From Paenilisteria newyorkensis (GTDB lineage: Bacteria; Bacillota; Bacilli; Lactobacillales; Listeriaceae), in the NCBI RefSeq assembly GCF_000766145.1, contig NZ_JNFB01000010.1, positions 1 to 64,000 on the forward strand: 64,000 nt of DNA, given 5' to 3'. The position numbers and the translations under genes are program-made. Shown here piece by piece: positions 7,262-16,013 of the stretch. The notes under the pieces were generated by a model. That model saw only the letters and a list, made by a program, of their open reading frames with translations, did no database searches and was not told the DNA's origin. Each line of letters begins with the position of its first letter. The first letter of the stretch is position 1.

Positions 7262-8794
7262 TTGGCAAAAACAAAAACAGCATTCGTTGCTAAAAACCTC
7301 CTGATTGGCAGCGGGACACAAGTCATTTTCTTAATTTTAAGTTTCATCAACCGAACCGTATTCATCTACTTCTTAGGCAAAGAATACCTTGGACTCGACG
7401 CCTTGTTCACCAACATCCTGATGGTCCTCTCCTTCGCAGAACTTGGCATCGGAAACGCCATCATTTTTAGTCTTTATAAAAGTATGGTAGACAAAAATAA
7501 AGCCCGAATCAAAGCCATCATGGCACTTTACGCCAAAGCTTATCGCATCATCGGGCTCACCGTTTTCATCGTCGGATTACTGATCATGCCCTTTCTAAAC
7601 CTATTCATTAAAAATCCGCCGAACATCCCAGAAAACATCTACATTATCTACTTCCTATTCCTACTAAACACCGCGATTTCCTACCTGTTTTCCTACAAAA
7701 AAGCAATTTTCTCCGCGGATCAAAAAGAATATGTCATCAACGTGAGCCAACAAATTTTCTTCCTCATCCAGTCAGTCGTGCAACTCACGTACCTATATAT
7801 CACACGCGACTACATCGGCTTCATCGTCATCCAAGTCGTCGGCACATTTGGCCTCAACGTTTTCCTAGCCATCTACGCCAACAAGAAATACGCCTACCTC
7901 AAAGGAAAAACGACAGAAAAACTCGAAAAAGCAGAAGTCAAAACCATTTTTCAAAACGTTAAAGCACTCGCGATGTATAAATTCGGCTCCATCATCATGA
8001 ATGGAACGGACAGCATCATCATCGCCGCTTTTCTCGGACTTAGCGTCGTCGGTATCTACTCCAACTACCTACTCATCATCGCCGCAGTCGTAACCGTCCT
8101 ATCTCGCGCACTGAACTCGATTACAGGCAGTATCGGACATCTCAATAACGCAAACGATGACGCGAAGAAAGAACAAGTTTTCAAGCAACTATTTTTCATT
8201 GTCGCGTGGATCTACTTCTTGCTTTCCATCATCCTATTCAACGTTATCAACCCATTCATCACATTATGGATCGGTGAAAGCTTCATACTAGGAACTGGTA
8301 CGGTGCTAGCCATCGTCGGAAGCTTCTACGTCAACGGCATGCAATTTCCAGGTTACACGTACCGAACCACGATGGGACTTTTCCGCCAAGGTCGTTACGT
8401 TCCAATCGCGATGGCCGTCCTAAACATCATCCTGTCCATCATCTTCGCCATCCATTTCGGCCTAACCGGCGTCATCGTTGCAACCATCATTTCAAGACTC
8501 GTAACGACAACGATCATTGACCCATACCTCGTTTACCGTTTCGGCTTCAAAAAGAAAGTCGGCAGCTACTTCAAAATGTATCTCGGTTACGCAGTTATCA
8601 CCGCTATCGCATTTGCCGCCTCGATTCCTGTTATGAACTGGATCTACCAAGGCACATGGCTCACACTCATTCTCGGCGCAGGAACACTGTTCATTCTGTT
8701 AAACATCACTTACTTCGCGATTTTCTACAAGAAAGCCGAGTGCCAAGCCATTATCCGCCGCGTCAAAAGTATAGTGAAACGTCAATTAGCCTAG
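7262..8794 (+). CDS. Polysaccharide flippase (Wzx, MATE/MVF-type)
   Basis: Integral membrane protein with about 12-14 hydrophobic segments, about 510 residues, of the polysaccharide transporter family. It should flip the lipid-linked repeat unit to the outer face. KNLLIGSGTQV at the N-terminus and GLDALFTNILMVLSFAELGIGNAI are typical. I choose TTG 7262 rather than GTG 7253 because AAGGAAGTG (7245-7253) then has an 8-nt spacer, and because the distance from the promoter element then matches copy 2. The protein at 42087-43460 is a clear paralogue. Confidence 0.9.
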   Translation: MAKTKTAFVAKNLLIGSGTQVIFLILSFINRTVFIYFLGKEYLGLDALFTNILMVLSFAELGIGNAIIFSLYKSMVDKNKARIKAIMALYAKAYRIIGLTVFIVGLLIMPFLNLFIKNPPNIPENIYIIYFLFLLNTAISYLFSYKKAIFSADQKEYVINVSQQIFFLIQSVVQLTYLYITRDYIGFIVIQVVGTFGLNVFLAIYANKKYAYLKGKTTEKLEKAEVKTIFQNVKALAMYKFGSIIMNGTDSIIIAAFLGLSVVGIYSNYLLIIAAVVTVLSRALNSITGSIGHLNNANDDAKKEQVFKQLFFIVAWIYFLLSIILFNVINPFITLWIGESFILGTGTVLAIVGSFYVNGMQFPGYTYRTTMGLFRQGRYVPIAMAVLNIILSIIFAIHFGLTGVIVATIISRLVTTTIIDPYLVYRFGFKKKVGSYFKMYLGYAVITAIAFAASIPVMNWIYQGTWLTLILGAGTLFILLNITYFAIFYKKAECQAIIRRVKSIVKRQLA

Positions 8795-8818
8795 TATAAA
8801 ATAATCTATTAAAGGAGC

Positions 8819-10066
8819 GTGGCAAATATCACAGCATTTTTTATAACTCTCTTAATGGCTTTATTCGCAGGTCCATTAAAAGAAATATTACCTCAATTCG
8901 GATATATTGATAAAGTTGTAACTGTGGTATTTGCTCTCTGCGCCATCATGAAATTGGTGTACATGGAACGTAAAGGGCAGTACACGCTCCGTCCGAGAGA
9001 TATCGGATTATTCGTTCTAACTATAATATTCATCATCTATAGTTTTCTACCAAACATGTTCCACCAACCAAGTAATACGCTTTCTTTACAAATATACTCT
9101 ATGTTTTCCTTAATCAAATACGCGATTACATTCTGGAGCGGATTATATTTATTTAGGAATCTGAAATTGCAAAAAACGACGCAATATTTCAAAATAATTT
9201 CAGTTACGTTTACAACTATCTGTTTAATCTTAGGCATAGCCAATCTAAAGTTACACTTCCTAAGTACATTCGACATTCGATTTGGATTTGAAACAGTATC
9301 TTTTGGTTTCGGCCATCCAGCTCAGTTTGCTGCAGCCGTCATTATTATAACCATTATTCATAGTTTTATCAGTTGGTCAGAAAAAGATAAAGTCCCATAT
9401 CTTCTCATTTTTGCTAACTTTGCACTAGTAATTTTGGCAGGAAGAACAACATCGATAGGTTTCTATTTATGCATGATGTTACTGTTGCTAATACTCCCAC
9501 ACATTCGTCGTATCCCAATATATATCTATTTCCTAGTAGCGGGTGTCTTGGCTTGGTTCGGTCGAGATCGAGTTGTCTCTCAGTTCTTCGGTTCAGAAGA
9601 CGAAGCAAGAGGCGTTTTGCTAAACACAGGGCTTCAAATTGCCAGTGAACACGCTCCATTAGGTGCAGGGCTAGGCATGTTTGGCTCACATGCCTCGCGA
9701 CTAAACTATTCCCCGCTATACGAAACCTATAATATCTCTAAAGTATGGGGTTTATCACAAGAATATCCTAGCTTTATAGCAGATTCATTCTGGGCGATGG
9801 TATTCGGTGAGCTAGGATTTATGGGAGCTGCGTTCATCATTTTCCTTTTTGGGTATATAGTATGGCTGTTATATAAGGAAGTACAAATAAATGATTATCA
9901 GACAAAGTTTTTGATTATGCTCCCGCTTATTTATGCCTTCATCACGAGTCCTATGGATACAGTGATGGTATCAGGCACCATGGTAACTATCGTATTAGCA
10001 GTTATCTATATGGTGGCATTAAAAAATGAATATCAAGAAAACAGAGGAGAGGAAGCGGTACTATGA
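8819..10066 (+). CDS. EPS polymerase-like membrane protein (Wzy / O-antigen ligase type)
   Basis: About 415 residues with ten or more hydrophobic segments and one larger outer loop around residues 265-330 (GSEDEARGVLLNTGLQIASEHAPLGAGLGMFGS), the usual shape of Wzy and WaaL proteins. These join lipid-linked repeats into a chain. Wzy sequences are very diverse, so the call leans on topology and on its place next to Wzx. The start is uncertain: AAAGGAG (8811-8817) is only 1 nt from GTG 8819, so a downstream codon such as ATG 8855 is possible. The gene is visibly richer in A+T than those upstream. Confidence 0.75.
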   Translation: MANITAFFITLLMALFAGPLKEILPQFGYIDKVVTVVFALCAIMKLVYMERKGQYTLRPRDIGLFVLTIIFIIYSFLPNMFHQPSNTLSLQIYSMFSLIKYAITFWSGLYLFRNLKLQKTTQYFKIISVTFTTICLILGIANLKLHFLSTFDIRFGFETVSFGFGHPAQFAAAVIIITIIHSFISWSEKDKVPYLLIFANFALVILAGRTTSIGFYLCMMLLLLILPHIRRIPIYIYFLVAGVLAWFGRDRVVSQFFGSEDEARGVLLNTGLQIASEHAPLGAGLGMFGSHASRLNYSPLYETYNISKVWGLSQEYPSFIADSFWAMVFGELGFMGAAFIIFLFGYIVWLLYKEVQINDYQTKFLIMLPLIYAFITSPMDTVMVSGTMVTIVLAVIYMVALKNEYQENRGEEAVL

Positions 10067-11103
10067 AAAAAGTTGCTATGATTGGTCCAGGAACGACATC
10101 AAAGGGTGGGATTGCTACAGTAATCGCTAATTTTGAAAAAACTTTTTCAAAAGATACAGTGAAAATACATTACATTGCTAGCTGGAGAGAGGGCAACTCA
10201 ATATTTCGCATGTTAGTTCTAATGAAGGCACTATTTCAGTTCTGTATGCTTCTCCTAGCAAAAAAAATCGATATTGCGCACATCCATATTGCTCAGAAAG
10301 GAAGCTTCTATCGAAAAGTTCTATTCATGAGAACCGCAAAAATGTTTCGTCGCAAGGTAATTTTGCACATGCATGGCTCCCAATTCGATCTATTCTATGA
10401 CGACAGAACACCGAAACAACAGCAATGGATAAAAAAGCAATTAAATCATGTGGATGAGCTTATTGTGCTTAGCGAGGAATGGGCTAAGTTTTATAAGCAA
10501 ATATGCAAAGTGAAAATAACAATTGTTGAGAATGCGGTAGAGGTTCCCACGTCTAATCCATATACTAATGATGGAAAAACAGTTGTTATGTTTGGCCGAC
10601 TTGGTGAGCGTAAAGGCACGTACGACTTATTGAAAGCAGTAGAGCTTTTAGGTGAAAAATATGCAACCTATGAGTTTGTTCTCTATGGTGACGGAGATTT
10701 GGAACAAGTAACACAAATAATTGAAACGAAAGCTCTGAGCAACGTTAAGATAGGTGGATGGATTGAAGCCGAACAGAAAAAAGCAGTAATGGATGATGCG
10801 ATAATCCATGTTTTACCATCTTATCACGAAGGTCTTCCAATGGCTATACTAGAAACAATGGCAAACGGAATCCCCAATATTAGTACGCCAGTTGGAGGTA
10901 TTCCGCAAGTGATTCAACATAGAGCAAACAGTGGATTAGTAAGCCCTGGTGATGTGGAAGAATTGAGTAGAGAACTAGCTTATTTATTAGATAATGATGT
11001 AGCAAGAAAAGAACAAAGCCAAAAAGCATACACAATGATTCAAACTAAATTCTCTATAGGCTCCTATAACAAAAAATGGGAAAGCATATATAAAGGTATT
11101 TAA
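10063..11103 (+). CDS. Glycosyltransferase family 4 (GT-B)
   Basis: A 346-residue GT-B enzyme. The N-terminal half begins GPGTTSKGGIATVI (donor/acceptor loop). The C-terminal half has FGRLGERKGTYDLLKA and the E-x7-E signature HEGLPMAILETMANGIPNISTPVGGIPQVI. It should add a sugar to the growing lipid-linked EPS unit on the inner face of the membrane. It overlaps the polymerase gene by 4 nt. The sugar specificity cannot be read from the sequence. Confidence 0.9.
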   Translation: MKKVAMIGPGTTSKGGIATVIANFEKTFSKDTVKIHYIASWREGNSIFRMLVLMKALFQFCMLLLAKKIDIAHIHIAQKGSFYRKVLFMRTAKMFRRKVILHMHGSQFDLFYDDRTPKQQQWIKKQLNHVDELIVLSEEWAKFYKQICKVKITIVENAVEVPTSNPYTNDGKTVVMFGRLGERKGTYDLLKAVELLGEKYATYEFVLYGDGDLEQVTQIIETKALSNVKIGGWIEAEQKKAVMDDAIIHVLPSYHEGLPMAILETMANGIPNISTPVGGIPQVIQHRANSGLVSPGDVEELSRELAYLLDNDVARKEQSQKAYTMIQTKFSIGSYNKKWESIYKGI

Positions 11104-11126
11104 TAATAAGGAAAGGCTAGGTTCAT

Positions 11127-11351
11127 ATGGAAAATAAAAATTTATTAGAGATATTAGACGAGTACTTTCTCTCAACAAAGGAAGCCATTGAATATTTAGG
11201 TGTATCTAGGCAATGTTTTTTTTCACTAGTTTCTAGAGGTAAAATTAATAAGATAAAAAAAGGCTCAGTAGTTTTATATTATCGACATGAGATAGAAAAT
11301 CGTAAATTAGATGCGTTTGCTTTAAGGCGAAAATATAATTATTCAGATTAA
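11127..11351 (+). CDS. Small helix-turn-helix (excisionase/MerR-like) DNA-binding protein
   Basis: 74 residues with one winged HTH of the HTH_17/excisionase type: TKEAIEYLGVSRQCFFSLVSRGKI, then a wing ending in VVLYYRHEIENRKL. There is no other domain. Such proteins act as small regulators or recombination directionality factors; no integrase is near, so a regulatory role is likelier. It is the last gene before a strong terminator and lies 23 bp after the GT4 gene, so it is co-transcribed with the EPS genes. It is a candidate for binding the repeated EPS promoter element, which is inference from position only. Confidence 0.75.
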   Translation: MENKNLLEILDEYFLSTKEAIEYLGVSRQCFFSLVSRGKINKIKKGSVVLYYRHEIENRKLDAFALRRKYNYSD

Positions 11352-11352
11352 G

Positions 11353-11406
11353 AAAATAAACCTTGTTTAAATCCACCATAATGGATTTAAACAAGGTTTA
11401 TTTTTA
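11353..11406 (+). terminator. Strong terminator closing the EPS operon
   Basis: A perfect inverted repeat of about 21-23 bp (arms around TAAACCTTGTTTAAATCCA and its complement, loop CCATAATGG centred near 11380) is followed by TTTTT. It lies two bases after the HTH stop and marks the end of the operon. Confidence 0.92.
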
Positions 11407-11519
11407 TTGAAATTCACAGAATAGTCACCAAATATAGGTTTATTTATGATATATTTACTGTGTAGATGCGAGGAGGCGTTTACATTTTAAAATAAATTAA
11501 AAATGGAAGGGATGATGAA

Positions 11520-12848
11520 ATGAGTATATCGAGTATTATAAATATAGCAGATTACGGTGCAGCAACAACAAATAGCGGGGCAGAAAATTCGGAGGCTATT
11601 CGTGAGGCTTTAGACCAACTTATTCATTTAAAAGGAGGCATTCTTTTTATACCTCTAGGCACATATAAAATTAACGAAACGATAACAATTGATTATCCTG
11701 GAATATATATTCGTTCTGCAAGCCCATACAGATCAATGCTTAGTGTGGAGACGGAATTTACAGGTAGTGAAGTAATTAGATTTGAGCCAGGGCATGATTT
11801 TGATAGCGCTAAATCAGTAGGTATCGAAAATGGTTTAACGATAAGTTGCCAGAATGCTACTGTTCATGGTATCACCGTAATAAGAGGCTACGATCAGTTG
11901 AGCTTTAGAAATGTTGAAATAAGAGGTGTCAATAAGAATCATAGTGCCTTTAATTTTACTCAGACAAGTAGTAATATCAAAGTTTTAGGGCAAACACTTT
12001 TGATGGAAAACTGTGTAGCTCTTCGGTGGGGACAAGAGGCAGATAGAGCGTTATATTACATCAATCGTTACCAAGAAATCAATCTGATCGGTTGTAAAGC
12101 ATTTTCGGCTATAAAAGAAAATGCGAGTGACCCACAGCCAGAAGCAGGAAACGCTTTCCATTATAAGGATTGTAGAGGCGTCACTATGTCGGGTTGTTCC
12201 GCAGCATTTGCGGAAAATGCAATCATTGTAGAGGCTGATTTACGAAATGCAACTGGGACAACGATATCAGGACAAACGAACGAACAAATCTCCAATTTAG
12301 CACTGAAGACAATTTGTAAAACAGGAGTTGCGATTGGTTCTATCACGTATTTGCCTTATCGTGACGAATCAGGCGGAGGCGGTTTTGAGTTGAATAATTG
12401 CACGTTATCGACTATTTATTCGCTTAATAAAGAAGTCAAATTAAGCCAAGGAAGTTCAAGGAATGTCATATTTTCATCTGATATTTCAAAAGTAGTAGAT
12501 ACGCCAAAAGGGAATGCGATAATGGGGTTGTCCAAGTTTGATAAATTAGGGTTTAGTATGAATGAAGCGCTTGACATTAATGGGAAATCATTAGATCCAA
12601 CATTTACATTGCGTGGAAAAGATGGTTTACAAGAAGTAAGAATGAGGCAAATAGGCACTGGCTTTCAGTTAGATTTAAAGGAAGATAGCACTTATAAGAA
12701 AAAATTGGTGGTCGATTCAAGTATAGAAAAAGCAACAAGTATTAGTTTAAGCTATAAAGTAGATGGTGTGGAGAAATTTGCAAAAGTATCTGTAGGCCCA
12801 GTAGACAGCGGAGGGCCGGGACAGAGACAGCTGACTATACCAAATTGA
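11520..12848 (+). CDS. Right-handed beta-helix protein (pectate-lyase-3 like), no signal peptide
   Basis: 442 residues. The N-terminus NIADYGAATTNSGAENSEAIREAL followed by GGILFIPLGTYKINETI is the entry motif of pectate-lyase-like (Pectate_lyase_3) beta-helix proteins. The middle has repeated V-x-G/N turns (VHGITVIRG, LSFRNVEIRGV, LIGCKAFSA, VTMSGCSAAFA). The last 100 residues are a separate unknown domain. No signal peptide or anchor is seen. The position just after the EPS operon suggests a polysaccharide lyase or hydrolase acting on that polymer, or a phage-tailspike-like fold; catalytic residues cannot be assigned. It has its own ribosome binding site (AGGGATG) and is A+T-rich. Confidence 0.75.
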   Translation: MSISSIINIADYGAATTNSGAENSEAIREALDQLIHLKGGILFIPLGTYKINETITIDYPGIYIRSASPYRSMLSVETEFTGSEVIRFEPGHDFDSAKSVGIENGLTISCQNATVHGITVIRGYDQLSFRNVEIRGVNKNHSAFNFTQTSSNIKVLGQTLLMENCVALRWGQEADRALYYINRYQEINLIGCKAFSAIKENASDPQPEAGNAFHYKDCRGVTMSGCSAAFAENAIIVEADLRNATGTTISGQTNEQISNLALKTICKTGVAIGSITYLPYRDESGGGGFELNNCTLSTIYSLNKEVKLSQGSSRNVIFSSDISKVVDTPKGNAIMGLSKFDKLGFSMNEALDINGKSLDPTFTLRGKDGLQEVRMRQIGTGFQLDLKEDSTYKKKLVVDSSIEKATSISLSYKVDGVEKFAKVSVGPVDSGGPGQRQLTIPN

Positions 12849-12860
12849 TTAATCATTTTA

Positions 12861-12895
12861 GAAGGTAGCGTGTTTTTTTGAGCGCTCCTTTTTTT
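12861..12895 (+). terminator. Probable terminator after the beta-helix gene
   Basis: AAGG(T)AGCG at 12862-12870 pairs with CGCTCCTT at 12883-12890 with one bulged T, then a T-run to 12895. Confidence 0.6.
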
Positions 12896-13048
12896 CACGG
12901 AAATAAGCCATTAGCCTCTTCACTATGTAGTCATTATTATCTGGCGGAACACAATTGTTAATTTAATCACATTCTCCCTTGGCAAGCTTTTTTTGAAAGT
13001 TCGTTCGAATAGCCTATTTTCTGATTTGCTTCGGTTTCCGTTAGAAAT

Positions 13049-13096
13049 AAAGCTTATATTGTGCCATAATAGAAATGCAGATACAATATATAGTGT
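13049..13096 (+). promoter_or_regulatory. Pair of NrdR boxes upstream of nrdDG
   Basis: Box 2, ATACAATATATAGTGT at 13081-13096, differs from the NrdR consensus ACACwATATATwGTGT at one position. Box 1, at 13049-13064, keeps the TATATTGTG half. The starts are 32 nt apart, about three helical turns, which is the known arrangement for co-operative NrdR binding. Box 1 overlaps a probable promoter (-10 CATAAT at 13065-13070). NrdR represses ribonucleotide reductase genes when dATP is high. Confidence 0.75.
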
Positions 13097-13115
13097 TCGA
13101 AGGGAAGCGGAGATA

Positions 13116-15266
13116 ATGTACGTGGAGAAGGAAACGGAACAATTAGTTATTAAAAGGGATGGTCGGAAGGTCGGGTTTGACCTGATTAAGATTCGGAATG
13201 CGGTGCAGGCTTCAATGGTGAGTTGTGGCGTGGATGATGCGGCGTATTTGGAAGCAGTTTTAGTTGACATTGTGAAAAACTTACCAAATGATATGGCGGT
13301 GACGATTGATGAGATTCAGCATGTGGTCGAGAATCAGCTGATGAAATCTACATATCCAGATGTGGCGCGGGCTTATATTGAGTATCGGCATGACCGGGAT
13401 TCGCAGCGGGCGAACATGACGGACTTAACGACGAGTGTGCAGAAGTTGCTGGATCGGGATAAAACGGTGGTGAACGAGAACGCTAATAAGGACGCGACGG
13501 TTTTTAATACGCAGCGGGACTTGACGGCGGGCGCGGTGGCGAAAAGTTATGCGTTGAAATATATGCTGCCAAAACATGTGGCGAACGCTCATTTGAAGGG
13601 GGATATTCATTTTCACGATCTGGATTATAGTCCGTATCACGCGATGACGAATTGTTGTTTGATCGATATTGCGGGGATGCTGGCGAACGGTTTCACGATT
13701 GGGAATGCGAACGTGGAAAGCCCGAAATCGATTCAGACGGCGACGGCTCAAATAGCGCAAATTATCGCGAATGTGGCGAGTTCGCAGTATGGTGGTTGTT
13801 CGGTGGATCGGATTGATGAAGTTTTAGCGGCGTATGCGAAACGGAATTATGAGAAACACGAGAGCGAGGCGGAAAAATGGGTTTTGGCGGAGCGCCGGGA
13901 GGAATTTGCGCGGGAACGGACGCGAAAGGATATTTATGACGCGATGCAGAGTTTGGAGTATGAGATTAATACGCTGTACACGAGTAATGGCCAGACGCCG
14001 TTCGTGACGCTGGGCTTTGGGCTTGGCGAGGACTGGTTTGCGCGCGAGATTCAGATGGCGATTTTGAGGGTTCGGCTTGGTGGGATTGGCAAGGATAAGC
14101 AGACGGCGATTTTTCCAAAATTGGTTTTCTCGGTGAAACGGGGGACGAATTTGGACGCAGAGGACCCGAACTACGATATTAAGCAGTTGGCGCTGGAATG
14201 TTCGGCGAAACGGATGTATCCGGATGTGCTGAATTATGATTCGTTGGTGCGCTTGGCGGGTGATTTCAAGGTGCCGATGGGTTGTCGTTCGTTTTTACCG
14301 GCGTGGCAAGATGCGGATGGTGAATTTGTGAATGCTGGGCGGAATAATTTGGGTGTTGTGACGCTGAATGTGCCGAGAATTGCGATTCAAAGTGGCGGTG
14401 ATAAGGAACGATTTTGGGAAATTTTCACGGAAAGGATGCAAACGATGAAGGACGCGCTACTTTTCAGATTGGAACGGGTTCGGGAGGCAAAACCGGAGAA
14501 CGCGCCGATTTTGTATAAGCATGGGGCGTTTGGAAAGCGGCTCGATGATGGGCAGGATGTGGATCAGCTGTTCAACAAGGAGCGGTCGACAATTTCGATT
14601 GGTTACATTGGCTTGTATGAGGCGGCGACAATGTTTTATGGCGGTGAATGGGAGACGAATCCTGAAGCGAAGGCGTTCACGATTGAGATTTTGCGAGAGT
14701 TGAAGGAATACGCGGATGCTTGGAAGGCGGAATATGGCTATTGGTTCAGCGTATATTCGACGCCGAGCGAGAGTTTGACGGATCGCTTTAATCGCTTGGA
14801 CCGCGCTAAATACGGCGATATTAAAGACATCACAGACAAAGAATACTATCAAAACTCGTTTCATTATGATGTCCGCAAAAAAGTGACGCCGTTTGAAAAG
14901 CTCGATTTTGAGATGGAATATCCCGAATATTGCTCTGGTGGCTTTATTCATTATTGTGAATATCCGAAGTTGACGCATAACCTGAAAGCTTTGGAAGCCG
15001 TTTGGGATTATGCATATGATCGTGTCGCTTATTTGGGAACGAATACACCGATTGATCGTTGCTATGAGTGCGATTTTGAGGGCGAATTTGCGCCGACCGC
15101 GGAAGGGTTTAAGTGCCCAGCATGCGGAAATACGAACCCAGAAACGGCGGATGTGGTGAAGCGGACGTGTGGATATCTTGGGAATCCGATGAAACGGCCA
15201 ATGGTGCATGGCAGACACGAGGAGATTACGCAACGGGTGAAGCATCTGGAGTCTTCCGATGAATAA
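13116..15266 (+). CDS. nrdD: Anaerobic (class III) ribonucleoside-triphosphate reductase
   Basis: Makes dNTPs from NTPs without oxygen, using a glycyl radical. About 716 residues from ATG 13116, which is preceded by AAGCGGAG; the upstream in-frame ATG at 12993 would make the NrdR boxes coding. Residues 1-100 are an ATP cone (VIKRDGRKVGFD). The C-terminus has a zinc site, CYEC and CPAC, and the glycyl-radical motif CGYLG about 30 residues from the end. The activase nrdG follows with an 8-nt overlap. Codon use is G+C-rich with many GCG and CGG codons, unlike the flanking EPS genes. Confidence 0.95.
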   Translation: MYVEKETEQLVIKRDGRKVGFDLIKIRNAVQASMVSCGVDDAAYLEAVLVDIVKNLPNDMAVTIDEIQHVVENQLMKSTYPDVARAYIEYRHDRDSQRANMTDLTTSVQKLLDRDKTVVNENANKDATVFNTQRDLTAGAVAKSYALKYMLPKHVANAHLKGDIHFHDLDYSPYHAMTNCCLIDIAGMLANGFTIGNANVESPKSIQTATAQIAQIIANVASSQYGGCSVDRIDEVLAAYAKRNYEKHESEAEKWVLAERREEFARERTRKDIYDAMQSLEYEINTLYTSNGQTPFVTLGFGLGEDWFAREIQMAILRVRLGGIGKDKQTAIFPKLVFSVKRGTNLDAEDPNYDIKQLALECSAKRMYPDVLNYDSLVRLAGDFKVPMGCRSFLPAWQDADGEFVNAGRNNLGVVTLNVPRIAIQSGGDKERFWEIFTERMQTMKDALLFRLERVREAKPENAPILYKHGAFGKRLDDGQDVDQLFNKERSTISIGYIGLYEAATMFYGGEWETNPEAKAFTIEILRELKEYADAWKAEYGYWFSVYSTPSESLTDRFNRLDRAKYGDIKDITDKEYYQNSFHYDVRKKVTPFEKLDFEMEYPEYCSGGFIHYCEYPKLTHNLKALEAVWDYAYDRVAYLGTNTPIDRCYECDFEGEFAPTAEGFKCPACGNTNPETADVVKRTCGYLGNPMKRPMVHGRHEEITQRVKHLESSDE

Positions 15267-15807
15267 TCCGAAACCGCAAGAATGGCGCGCTGAGGACATG
15301 TCCGCAAACTATGTCGCTGATTATAAGCCGTTTAATTTTGTCGATGGCGAGGGCGTGCGTTGTAGCTTGTATGTATCTGGTTGTCCATTCCATTGTGAAG
15401 GTTGCTACAACAAGGCGGCGCAGTCATTTCGCTATGGCACGCCGTACTCGGAGGAGCTCGAGGACCGGATTATCGCGGATTTATGGCATGAAAGCGTGCA
15501 GGGTTTGACGCTGCTTGGCGGGGAGCCGTTTTTGAATACGGGTGTGTGTTTGCCGCTCGTGAAGCGGATTCGGACGTTGTTTGGCGATGCGAAGGATATT
15601 TGGTCGTGGACGGGTTACACGTGGGAAGAATTGATGCAGGAAACGCCGGATAAATTGGAGCTGCTTTCTTATGTAGATGTCCTTGTCGATGGGCGTTTTG
15701 AACAGGATTTATTCGATGTAAAACTCGCATTTCGAGGCTCGAGTAATCAGCGGATTATTGACGTGAAGGCGTCTTTGAAAGCAGAACAAATCGTTATGTA
15801 TAAGTGA
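15259..15807 (+). CDS. nrdG: Anaerobic ribonucleotide reductase activating protein
   Basis: Radical-SAM enzyme that puts the glycyl radical on NrdD. The CxxxCxxC cluster motif is Cys42, Cys46 and Cys49 in SGCPFHCEGCYN, binding a 4Fe-4S cluster. LLGGEPFLN is the SAM-binding GGE motif. 182 residues is slightly longer than usual. It overlaps nrdD by 8 nt, so the two are translated together. Confidence 0.95.
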   Translation: MNNPKPQEWRAEDMSANYVADYKPFNFVDGEGVRCSLYVSGCPFHCEGCYNKAAQSFRYGTPYSEELEDRIIADLWHESVQGLTLLGGEPFLNTGVCLPLVKRIRTLFGDAKDIWSWTGYTWEELMQETPDKLELLSYVDVLVDGRFEQDLFDVKLAFRGSSNQRIIDVKASLKAEQIVMYK

Positions 15808-15813
15808 ACAAAG

Positions 15814-15846
15814 AAAGTGGCCTGAAAATAGGAGGGTCGCTTTTTT
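15814..15846 (+). terminator. Terminator of nrdDG
   Basis: AAAGTGGCC (15814-15822) pairs with GGTCGCTTT (15835-15843) through two G-U pairs, then TTT. From here to 16013 no other gene is visible. Confidence 0.75.
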
Positions 15847-16013
15847 GTTTGTAAAAATTTCACATAAATTAGCATCGTATCATTTTTATGTGTTACTATT
15901 AAGTAGCAAGGAATATTGCAGACATCACACGGATTATTAGTCGGAAAAGTCGGTATAAACAAAAAAATGCTGGACTAAACACCTATACCACAAATACAAT
16001 GGAGGTAAAAAAA

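Noticed and set aside
14457-15299. 280-residue minus-strand open frame opposite nrdD
   Set aside because: Shadow of the G+C-rich nrdD codons; Arg/Ile-rich composition and no ribosome binding site.
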